Positions 19,839 to 28,600 of a stretch of DNA of 64,000 bases are shown piece by piece (positions within the stretch are counted from its first letter, which is position 1; every line of letters starts with the position of its first letter). A program made the position numbers and the translations under genes. A model generated the notes under the pieces. It did not search any database, was not told where the DNA came from, and saw nothing but the letters and a program-made list of their open reading frames with translations. The stretch is from Novipirellula artificiosorum (GTDB lineage Bacteria; Planctomycetota; Planctomycetia; Pirellulales; Pirellulaceae): contig NZ_SJPV01000017.1 in NCBI RefSeq assembly GCF_007860135.1, forward strand, positions 1 to 64,000. The letters run 5' to 3'.

Positions 19839-21176
19839 CTACCAAAAACGAAGAATGCCATGAAAGATTTGAAGCCAAGGATCGAGGTCGTTTGCACTTT
19901 CCTGATCCTGGTCCGCCAACTCGATTTGGTTCTGTTCCCGATAAATCTCGCCCCGGCTTAAGTACGCCAGTGCCGCCCGTTCGTGATCGGGGCCAATCAA
20001 GCTCGAGTCGCTTGTTGGGTAACATTCGACAGCCTTGGTGAAAGCTGCGATCGCCTGCGTTGGGTCGCCACGTTGACGATGCACTTCGCCAAGGCCCTGA
20101 TAAGAGTGTCCGAAAGCTTCATGCGCGGCTGCGGACTCGGCAAATAAGGCTTCGGCATTCTCCAGGTCGCCCGCCGAAATACTTTGCATGCCTCGCTCGT
20201 ACAATGCAATGGATTCCCCCAAACGATCAAGCGTTTGCTTTCGCCAAGCAAAGTGAACGATCGATGCGACGCTCAATGCAATCACCGCGGCAAAGATCGG
20301 CCAGGGATGGGAACCGCGATTGGAGCCGTATTTCCAAAGGCCGACAATTCCGAGCAGCACGGCCAGCCCGACAGACCACCAGCCCCAGGCAAGTGAACTG
20401 ATGGCGAGAAGTAGCGCGAACGCCATCATCCAATTTCTTTCCAACAGCGGTTCCCCCGAACCGCTGCGGAAGTAATCGCATTGGCGCCCGACGTCGATTC
20501 GGTAGCGACGATAGAAGAATCCGCATCCAGCCAAGAAGACAAACAGGCCAAGCATTGCAAGTCCTACGCCCTCGAACACAAATCGGGCTTCCTGGAATCG
20601 CGTCAAGTTCTCATACGCATCGCTCCAATACCAAGCTTCCAGCATCCATATTCCGAGGAAGGGGAGAAACAACAGGCATCCAATCAAACCGATCGGTAGC
20701 AGCCAATAGTCCCACGGGTAAAGGTCATCGGGGTACTCATCAAGGTGTTCCTCCAAGTCGCTGACCAACCGCCCAATGTCTCTTTGTAAGTCTTTGTCCG
20801 TTCGAATCCGCAATGCATGTTGAAATGTGAGTGGCTGAAGAACTGATGGAATCCGTTCAGTCACGGGCATGACCGCGCGATCGAGTAAGACGGGAATGAC
20901 CCGCATCGAATCTCGGCCAAATGCATCTGCGATTCCGGTTGACTCCATCGCGTCGAAATCATCAAGCGGCAGGCCTGGCGTCGGCCCGCGTTCGCTGTCT
21001 TGGCTCAACAATGCAATGACCACCTGCGACTCGCCACGATGCTGAGGCAATTCGTTTTCGCATCGCAGATGCGCTGATGAAAAGTACTCGGAGAGCGTTT
21101 CCGAGATACGATGGACAACGGGCGCGCTGTCGCGAAACAGAACGATGATTTCTTTGCTCATCTTTGGGTCCGACAA
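19839..21176 (-). CDS. TIR-like / multi-transmembrane / TPR protein
   Basis: The product has 445 residues if it starts at TTG 21176, which has GGAGAGG seven bases upstream; ATG 21161 is the alternative. Residues 7-150 look like a divergent TIR or related Rossmann-type fold (KEIIVLFRDSAPVVHRISET, then QVVIALLSQDSERG and RVIPVLLDRAV), without an obvious catalytic Glu. At least four transmembrane segments follow (e.g. WLLPIGLIGCLLFLPFLGIW, MLGLFVFLAGCGFF, MAFALLLAISSLAWGWWSVG, FAAVIALSVASIV). The C-terminus has TPR helices (HSYQGLGEVHRQRGDPTQAI). It is the third gene of the minus-strand run after the cyclase and the TIR protein, 69 bp behind the latter. A role as membrane effector or adaptor is inference. 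Confidence 0.7.
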   Translation of the reverse strand: MSDPKMSKEIIVLFRDSAPVVHRISETLSEYFSSAHLRCENELPQHRGESQVVIALLSQDSERGPTPGLPLDDFDAMESTGIADAFGRDSMRVIPVLLDRAVMPVTERIPSVLQPLTFQHALRIRTDKDLQRDIGRLVSDLEEHLDEYPDDLYPWDYWLLPIGLIGCLLFLPFLGIWMLEAWYWSDAYENLTRFQEARFVFEGVGLAMLGLFVFLAGCGFFYRRYRIDVGRQCDYFRSGSGEPLLERNWMMAFALLLAISSLAWGWWSVGLAVLLGIVGLWKYGSNRGSHPWPIFAAVIALSVASIVHFAWRKQTLDRLGESIALYERGMQSISAGDLENAEALFAESAAAHEAFGHSYQGLGEVHRQRGDPTQAIAAFTKAVECYPTSDSSLIGPDHERAALAYLSRGEIYREQNQIELADQDQESANDLDPWLQIFHGILRFW

Positions 21177-21245
21177 CTGTCCTCTCCAATCAATCTGTGG
21201 CCATGTCAGGGAAAATTGCCAAACTGACGTAGTTGGTTTAGAGAA

Positions 21246-22778
21246 TCACGCGTCAACATCGGGAATCGGCAGGGGTGGCGGGGGTACCTCCGATTGCGGT
21301 TCTTTCCTCGCTTCATCACGATCGTCAAATTTCGGAATGGCATCGAATAACCTATCCAAGAACGAGGAACTCGATCCGCCTACGGATTCCGATGCCCGCA
21401 TGTCGGTCGACGCTCCCTCGCTGTCTCCGAGCTGTTGCAATGCGTTGCCGCGAATTTGATAGGCGTTGCGCAGAATATCTCGTTGTTCCTGACTGGCATC
21501 TATGGGGTCGGAGGAGTTGTAAACCGATTCCCGGACTGCCAAGATCGGGGACAGAACGTCAACCGCGTCCTGATGTTTCCCCTGCACGCCCAACGCTCGC
21601 GCGAAGTTTACCAAAGCGATGTCACTTTCATCCGTCTGGGGCTCAAAGAGCTGCGACGCCAATCGGTAAGACGTCAACGCCGTTTCCGAATCTTTTTGAT
21701 CCAACGCTATTCTTGCGGAGTCCATTTCGCGTAACCATCGATAGAACTTCCAGTATGGCAACTGGATCGAGAGCGTGGTCACAATTCCAAGCATGCCAGT
21801 CAGCATTCCAATGATGGCGAGCGAGCGACCACGGACCCAACCATGTCGGCGGCCTGTCGTCAGAACAGCCCAAACTCCAAACAAAATTGCGGGTATCGTG
21901 GCGAGCACACCTAAACCCATCGAGGCCAAACCGCATGCCAAACTGACGACAGCAGAAGTGCTCTTGGGTGCTCGCCGCCGACCAATGCCTGATGAAAAAT
22001 GGGCCCTTCTAGCCGTCGATTCTTGGGTCAAACAACACCAACGTTTTCCAACGACAATTAAGACTGGGCCAACCGCAAGCGGAAGTGTGCAATAGAGGAT
22101 CATATCCAGTAACGCCCGAGAATATGCGGCCATCCCCAAATCGCTTTCGGTCAGCCCCATCTGCTCAAACCGGACGTCGGGCAGCGGCAATTGCCAAAGC
22201 ATGAAATCGGCATCCCCGGGCAAAAGGGACAAGGACGCCACTCCAATCCCAACGAGAAGGATACCCATTGGGATGAGGATCAACTCCAGCGGGAAACGCG
22301 AATCGGGTGACAGGATGCCGTGCGATTTCGCCAGCCGATCGATCAGCTTTTTGACGTCGCTGTTGAAGGGGACGCCGCTGTCGATCGGGATGGGGTCACA
22401 AGAGGCAACTCCGGCAATCGATTCCGGCAATCGTTCGGATGGAGGCAGGGACGCGCCGTGGATCAGCACGGGAACGAGACTCTTGCCCTGCTCCACCGCG
22501 GTTTCTACTTCAATTCGAAGCTGATCATCAGGATTATCCAGTCTCCGCTTGCCGAAATCGTCGACGATGTCCAACCACTGTTCGCCGATAACGACCAGCA
22601 CAACATCGCACTGTTGGATGATCCGAGCGATCTGTGTCCGGTAGTCCTTGCCGGCTAGCAAGTCATCCACGTCCATGAAGACACTATTGGGGCCATAATA
22701 ACCCTGCAAGCGATCAAACATTCGTCCTGTGAAGTCTTGCGATTCCTTTCGGCGGTAGGAGACAAACAGCTTTTGCAT
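21246..22778 (-). CDS. TIR domain protein with DUF4190-like membrane region
   Basis: ATG 22778 is chosen because it has a GAGG ribosome site (GCGAGGTCACC) and because the TIR fold begins at once (MQKLFVSYRRKESQDFTGRM). This gives 510 residues. TIR features continue in VFMDVDDLLAGKDYRTQI, in CDVVLVVIGEQWL and in LRIEVETAVEQGKSLVPVLI, the last holding Glu residues where NAD-cleaving TIR proteins have their catalytic Glu. Four transmembrane segments follow. The last two form a DUF4190-like pair (TSAVVSLACGLASMGLGVLA and GRSLAIIGMLTGMLGIVTTL). The C-terminal part is TPR-like and ends in a proline-rich tail. It starts 10 bases after the cyclase stop, so the two are almost certainly cotranscribed. 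TIR effectors that deplete NAD+ are known in bacterial immunity; that role here is inferred. Confidence 0.85.
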   Translation of the reverse strand: MQKLFVSYRRKESQDFTGRMFDRLQGYYGPNSVFMDVDDLLAGKDYRTQIARIIQQCDVVLVVIGEQWLDIVDDFGKRRLDNPDDQLRIEVETAVEQGKSLVPVLIHGASLPPSERLPESIAGVASCDPIPIDSGVPFNSDVKKLIDRLAKSHGILSPDSRFPLELILIPMGILLVGIGVASLSLLPGDADFMLWQLPLPDVRFEQMGLTESDLGMAAYSRALLDMILYCTLPLAVGPVLIVVGKRWCCLTQESTARRAHFSSGIGRRRAPKSTSAVVSLACGLASMGLGVLATIPAILFGVWAVLTTGRRHGWVRGRSLAIIGMLTGMLGIVTTLSIQLPYWKFYRWLREMDSARIALDQKDSETALTSYRLASQLFEPQTDESDIALVNFARALGVQGKHQDAVDVLSPILAVRESVYNSSDPIDASQEQRDILRNAYQIRGNALQQLGDSEGASTDMRASESVGGSSSSFLDRLFDAIPKFDDRDEARKEPQSEVPPPPLPIPDVDA

Positions 22779-22788
22779 GGTGACCTCG

Positions 22789-25008
22789 CTACGAGGACGT
22801 TGCGGAACGGAGGTGGTAAGTGGCAAACATTCCGAAATCTTTTGCCAAGGGAGTTTGCCCGACATACTCGCATTGGAAACTACAGTTCTTTTGATGTGCA
22901 GCCAGCGCCGCAAAGGACTCGCTGGCGTACACGTTTCCAGGTGGAGTCACGGGTTCAATACGAGCGGCGTGATTCACGTGGATGCCAAAGTACGTCAATT
23001 GCTGGCTGATCGGATCATAGCACCCGTAAACGGGTCCAGCGTGCAGGCCAATGCGGATCCCAAGATCGACGGGCAAGCCATGACGAGCCCACGGGACCGA
23101 TCCAATCGCGTCGGCCAATCGAAGCGCATACCGACCTGCATCCTGAATCTTTTCAAAAGTAAAGTACAGTCCGTCGCCCCACGTGTGCTTCGTATTGGGT
23201 TGGACGACCAGGTCTCGCATGCATTCCGAAACGGTGCCCAGAAACACCTTGGCGAACGCCACCAATTGAGACTCATTGAGTCGACTGAAGCCCTTCACAT
23301 CCGCGAACAGCAGTGACATGACCGTCGGTTGATGATCGACAATGCACTCATCCAACGATTCGATGGTGCGAGATGCAATGGGGCCAATCATGTTGGTTTG
23401 TCGCATGCCCAGACCCTCCTCATCGATGCTCGTTTCCTTGATTTCAACCGCGATGGGATTCTCTGACAAAGAAAGCGTTACACAGGATGGATCGGCTCCA
23501 AATTGCTTGGCGCGCATCATGGCTAACCCCCGCAGCACATTCGCGGAGTACTGATCAGCCATTTCGCTTGATTGTCCGGCGCATGCGGTTACGGTGTGAA
23601 TGTGTTCGCTTTTGTGAAGCAGTTTTCTTCGTACAGGGTCGCCGTCAAATTCCGTCGGCTGAGCCACTGGTTTTCCGCCATCCTGCAACACGTGAATCTC
23701 GCCGCCTGAATCCACGACGGCTTCAAGGAACAATCGTTCCCAATCACTTTCCAACGTCCCGAAAGCAATGAGCCCCGAATGACGTTGGATGAATGCGCTA
23801 ACGCACTTCTTGACGAGTGGGATCATTGCAACAGGCATCTCCGCAAGTCTTTCGGATGGCTGTGCAAAGACAACGATCTTGGGAAGGGGAAAACAAGGGC
23901 TAAGTCGGTACCAATCGATGTTGCGATGATGGGCAAGCACGCGTGCTTGCCGAAAGGTCGAGGCGATATTACCGAACCGTTGTCCGGCCGACTTCGTCGC
24001 TCGCTTGTACCAGTGGACCGCGGAATCCAGTTTTCCTTGAATCAGGGCGGCTTCGGCGATCGTGGCCATGACCCAATAGTTGGGTGACGATTTGGACGTG
24101 TTCTGGTCGATCAACTCCTTACATTGTTGCTCGACTTCTTTTGCAACCGTCGAAGCAGTGGCTTCGTCTCCACGTATCAGCGCCAAAAAGGCGACGTTGA
24201 CACCCGACCAATAACCCGACGTTGCTTGATAGGAATAGCGGTATGCATCGAACGCTCTGTTCAAATAGCTTTGCTTTCGGATGGCATCGGTTTCATATTC
24301 CCACAACGTCTTGTAAGTGCGAGCGAGGTTGCCAAGGGTTTCTTCGTCGCGATGTCCAGCATCACGCAGTTGTTGAAAAATCTGATTCGCATGCAAGGTC
24401 GCTCCGGCTCGTGCCAGGCTAAGACCTTGCAGTTGCATCAGCCTGACCTCGTTGGGAAAAGATTCTAAAGCTTCGCTAACAAAATCAAACGCCAAGATGG
24501 GTTCGTTGCGTTCCAGTAAATACTGTATCAGTAGTTGGGCATTCGAGCGGTTTGACCATCGCACCCTAAGAGGAACCGACTTGTGTTTGGCAACGATCGA
24601 GATCAAATCAACGGCGTCCGTTTGTCGTAGCAGCCGTTCCATTTCAATCGCGTGGGTGCCGTACTCATTGGCGCCTGGGGTGGGAGGAACCGGGTAGGCC
24701 GAACCCGATCGCTCAACGGAGTCATCGGGTCCCACGATTCGATAGCCATGTCGCAGAATCGTTTGCAGCGTTTCCCACGCGGTAAGGCGATCGTAGTCCC
24801 GTTCCGAATCGGCAAGCTGGGCGTAGGGGACGAGGTCAGGGTGCGTTTTGGCAGAATCGTCCCGTTCGGCACCATAGCACCATCCTTCCTCGGAACGCTG
24901 ACGTGCCCAGGTATTGTGCACGTTCTCTGCAATGATCTCGCGAAGGTCTTCTAGGCCACGGGGCAACCCGAGGGCCCGGTCCGAGGGGGGCTCACTCTTG
25001 CGGTTCAC
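22789..25008 (-). CDS. RyR domain - TPR/TRAFs-binding-like - class III nucleotidyl cyclase
   Basis: The protein has 739 residues. Residues 20-95 match the bacterial RyR domain (IAENVHNTWARQRSEEGWCY, then DRLTAWETLQTILRHGYRI). Residues about 120-400 form a TPR-like alpha solenoid of the DUF4071 / MAP3K TRAFs-binding type (LLIQYLLERNEPILAFDFVS). Residues 555-735 are a class III cyclase: metal Asp D570 in LFADVKGFSRL and D612 in TWGDGLYF, and transition-state pair N679/R683 in VNHAARIEP. The base-selecting positions, Lys/Asp in adenylate and Glu/Cys in guanylate cyclases, appear here as H608 and T672, so the nucleotide made cannot be predicted. No transmembrane segment is seen. It heads a run with two TIR-type membrane proteins. 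Confidence 0.85.
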   Translation of the reverse strand: MNRKSEPPSDRALGLPRGLEDLREIIAENVHNTWARQRSEEGWCYGAERDDSAKTHPDLVPYAQLADSERDYDRLTAWETLQTILRHGYRIVGPDDSVERSGSAYPVPPTPGANEYGTHAIEMERLLRQTDAVDLISIVAKHKSVPLRVRWSNRSNAQLLIQYLLERNEPILAFDFVSEALESFPNEVRLMQLQGLSLARAGATLHANQIFQQLRDAGHRDEETLGNLARTYKTLWEYETDAIRKQSYLNRAFDAYRYSYQATSGYWSGVNVAFLALIRGDEATASTVAKEVEQQCKELIDQNTSKSSPNYWVMATIAEAALIQGKLDSAVHWYKRATKSAGQRFGNIASTFRQARVLAHHRNIDWYRLSPCFPLPKIVVFAQPSERLAEMPVAMIPLVKKCVSAFIQRHSGLIAFGTLESDWERLFLEAVVDSGGEIHVLQDGGKPVAQPTEFDGDPVRRKLLHKSEHIHTVTACAGQSSEMADQYSANVLRGLAMMRAKQFGADPSCVTLSLSENPIAVEIKETSIDEEGLGMRQTNMIGPIASRTIESLDECIVDHQPTVMSLLFADVKGFSRLNESQLVAFAKVFLGTVSECMRDLVVQPNTKHTWGDGLYFTFEKIQDAGRYALRLADAIGSVPWARHGLPVDLGIRIGLHAGPVYGCYDPISQQLTYFGIHVNHAARIEPVTPPGNVYASESFAALAAHQKNCSFQCEYVGQTPLAKDFGMFATYHLRSATSS

Positions 25009-25182
25009 GACATTTCTCCGGCATCCTTTCCGGGGGGCCGCTCCATTGGCGGTCGCGTGAACAACCTACGGCCCACAAGCCATCCAGGATGAAATTAACA
25101 TCCCGTAACGTAAGACGCCGACGGGCAATTGTCAAATCTGCTTCAATTGAGTGCAGGAGACACAGGCCGACATCGAGTGATT
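25009..25182. other. Probable promoter region of the cyclase/TIR operon
   Basis: These 174 bases separate the alpha-galactosidase remnant from the cyclase on the same strand and should contain the cyclase promoter. No clear -35/-10 pair or operator was identified. Confidence 0.3.
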
Positions 25183-25628
25183 TCACATCAGCTGGACAAA
25201 ATGCACGCCAAGGCGGGGAACCTTAACGCTCCGTTCTTCATCGATCGGGCTGAGACGCTTATGACGCCAAACGTCGAAGACTTGCTGTGATCCCTTGCGA
25301 ACGAGCTCGGCTAGGTTCACCGCAATCTCGCGAGGGTAGGGGGCGAGGTTGAAAATCCCGACCGCTAGCGAACCATCGTGAAGCGGTTTCGCGAGAATGA
25401 GTTGGTGGCGTGTTTGTTCGATGCCCCTGGGCTGGCGTGTTTCCCAATACCGCTTGAATAGGACTGCTCGCCAATGCGCAGCGGCTTTCCAGTGATCGAG
25501 AGATCCCTTTGCGGTTCTCCCCAACCCGCACTCATTGTAGATAGGTCGAGTGGGCTCAGCGAAGTCGTCGCAGCGGACAGGCTCAAGATGCCGCTCAAGA
25601 CGAGAAGGGGAATCAGGATGCACTTCAT
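25183..25628 (-). pseudogene. NPCBM alpha-galactosidase, central deletion with frameshift
   Basis: From ATG 25628 the frame gives a signal peptide (MKCILIPLLVLSGILSLSAA) and the start of an NPCBM-type domain (LDLSTMSAGWGEPQRDLSIT, then GEQSYSSGIGKHAS). It then loses similarity. A different frame on the same strand carries the C-terminal beta domain of GH27/GH36-type alpha-galactosidases (ILAKPLHDGSLAVGIFNLAP and VPRLGVHFVQL), ending at 25183. The changeover is near 25410-25440, and the whole catalytic barrel is missing. ATG 25628 overlaps the stop of the upstream membrane protein gene as ATGA, so the gene was once translationally coupled to it. The remnant cannot be an active glycosidase. Confidence 0.75.
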
Positions 25629-28600
25629 GGAATTCGACTCTGTGGCGTAGCGAGAGGTGGGGGGTTGCGCACTTTCGGTCGCCACAATCCGCCTTGGCTG
25701 TATTGTTGCCATCCCCAATTGAGCCAACGCAGCAACGCCGATGCGAGCCACAAAGCCCAAAAAAGCATCATCAGCCGATAGAACCATACCGACACGGACA
25801 CAACATACGGCACGGGCAACGCCGCAGCCGTGCGTGGTTCAAACCAAGTCAAATGATTGCCCGATGATCCGCTTCCGAGAATAAACATCTCCGGATTTCC
25901 AAGCAGCCCCGCGGCAACCGCGAACAGCAGAATCACAAGCGCAGCGAAGCTTGCAATCGGCAGGAATAGCTGAACCAGATTGAATCGCCAGCGGCCCAAG
26001 CGATCTGCTTGCAGGCCGCGCCAGGCCAACAGGAACAACCAACCGACGACAATCAAGGCGGGAATCAAATGCACCTGAGTCAGCCCCAGGAACAACAGCC
26101 CCCATTCCCAACGTCCCAGCGGTGAGAGCGAGAGACTGCCGAGTGCCAATGCCGCCAGCATCGCCACGACCAGCACCGTCCAAAACCGTACCGCCGGGCC
26201 TTGTAGGGGACCATCGGCCCACAAAATCCAGCGATTCTTGGGCAGGTTCATCGTGGTGGTGATGTTGGATGCTTCGGTTGGCAACGTGATCGGTGTTTTG
26301 CGGACCACCGTCTTGATCGCCTCATTCGTTCGCCACTGCAGCGTCACGGTCTGTTTCCCGGGGTGGACGGGGACAACCAACGTCGAACCGTCGCGCTGCC
26401 TCGGAATCGATTGCCCATCGACGGCCAGTTGAGAAATTTCCGCCGTGGGATCCAACGTCATCGAAAAGTCGCTGGCCAAAGAACTCTCCAACTCGATTGA
26501 CAAGTCGTTCGTCCGTCGGCGGTCACCAAGCATCGTTTCGTGGTTGACACGATGCACCGTCATCGTCTCGCCGATAATGGGAATCGGTTTGCTGAGCCGC
26601 AGTTGGACACTCTCGGACGGCCAAGGATGCCAAACAGGGATCAAGTTGTTTCCATTGCTCTGGAAGACCGGCCGCAAGCCCGATAGTGAAACACTCCACA
26701 TCGCCGATGTCGTCAGCTGCCAACTCTCAACCCATGAAATGGACTCGGATGCCGTCATTAGGATCTCGGAACGAATCGGCAATTCGCTGTTCCACGCGGT
26801 TTGCGATTGAGTTGCCGCGAGTCGAACGGCAATCTTGCCCGCTTCGATATTGCGGCTTGACGATAGAACCTTTTCGCCTTGCAACAAAGGCACTTCCAGC
26901 GAGATCGCTTTACCGGACTCCGATAACCGCTTCACCGTTGTGCGAACTTTCCAAACCAAGCCGAGTTCCAATTCACGCTTCACCTCGACGATTGTATTGA
27001 AGTGGGATTGGTCGTACGCCGCCTTGTCGCCCGTGACTTCCTGCTCTTTGACAAAGAAGACTTGTCCGTCCGGTGTACCGTTGGGGTTGATCCCCGTCAC
27101 TTTCCAACCCTCGGCCTCAACCGTAACGTAGTGCGGCTTCAACAAAAACGTCCACTCCCAGTTTGCTTGCTTCGGCAGCAGCCCTTTGACTTCGACCTCG
27201 TGGACCCCCTTGGGAACCAATATCCAAAGGTATTCGTCTCGCCGGCAAACGATCACACCGTCCGATCGACCGTCGAGCAAAACGGAAACGGGTGACCAAG
27301 CAGGCAGCCGTCCGGGCAAGGGAACCGCAACGTCGATCGCCGCATGAACGGTCACCTGCATCTCAAGCCTATCCTCGACAATCGACAAATCAGCAGACGG
27401 GATTTCAGCGGCGTTGGGATACACCTCGGGTGTTTCTGTCAATCGCTGACGCAGCATGCCGAGCATTGCCTCGTCGGGCATTTGAGCCGATCCCGAGCTG
27501 GGCAGCATGAGTAAGATCAGGGCCCCGGCTGCAACGCCGGACGTTTGTCTCGGAAAGGGCCAGCGGATCTTGCGAACTCCAAACAAGATCACCGAAAGCA
27601 GGATCAGCAACGCCAATCGCAAGACCGTCAGGATCCGATTTCGAGTAAGTGAAAGCAGGACCGGGCGAACCACTTGCTCGCTGGTCACCGGTCCACTCCA
27701 TCTGCAATCGACATTATTCCAATTCCATTTCGGTTCCGCGGGACCCGTTTGAATTCTGGCGCTTGGGTCGTACGTCAAGTTGGCGTGCGTAGCCAACCCA
27801 ATCTGTTTCATCTGCCGACCTTCGCTCACAGCGGGCTCGTATCGAGAAAGGCTCCCCGATTTGCTGAAGCCGTTCGGCGAAGTACTGGAAAAGTCAAAGT
27901 GGGGCCAAGCAAAAATGCCGCGACTGCCGTAAGTCACCCCCGTCGTTTCTAATTGTGGATAGAGGACACTTTGCGTTTGCAAGACAATAAACGGAATCAG
28001 ACACAGCAGCAGTACGGCAATCGCAACATTCTTCCAAGCGACAATCCATGGCTTCAATGCACCTTTCTCAACGACTTTCAATAGCGCCAGCGGAATCAGC
28101 AGCAACAACCAAGTGAAGCGAGGCGCATACGGTTCATGGTACGCCAACCCAAACGCAAGCAAAGCGATCACGCCAGGAACGACTCCGTACAAACGAAAAA
28201 CCGCGAGCGCAAAGATCAATAACAAAAACAGATCAAATAGCGTCCATGCGGTTAGCCAGTCGCCCGCGACGGAATCGGCTCCGAGGACCGCCAAGGCTCG
28301 CCATCCCGGAGGCAGCGTCAATGTGAGACGCAAGGCGTCCGCATCGGTTTGCCAACCGGTTGCTGCGAATTGGTCGGATCGGTCAAGTCGTCCGATGGCC
28401 TGCATCTTCAGATCACGCGAGCGAACTTCGACGCCGCTTGCCCCCGTGCTGGGGTTTTCGGTAATCAGCTGAGGTTGATCATCGATGCGCACGTGTCCAA
28501 GCTGATGCGCCTGAGCGACGTCCAGTCGCCAGATCTCTTGACGTTTACCTTTCAAATGGTCTTGGTAGGTCACGCCCACACCGTCTTCGTCCAACCAAAG

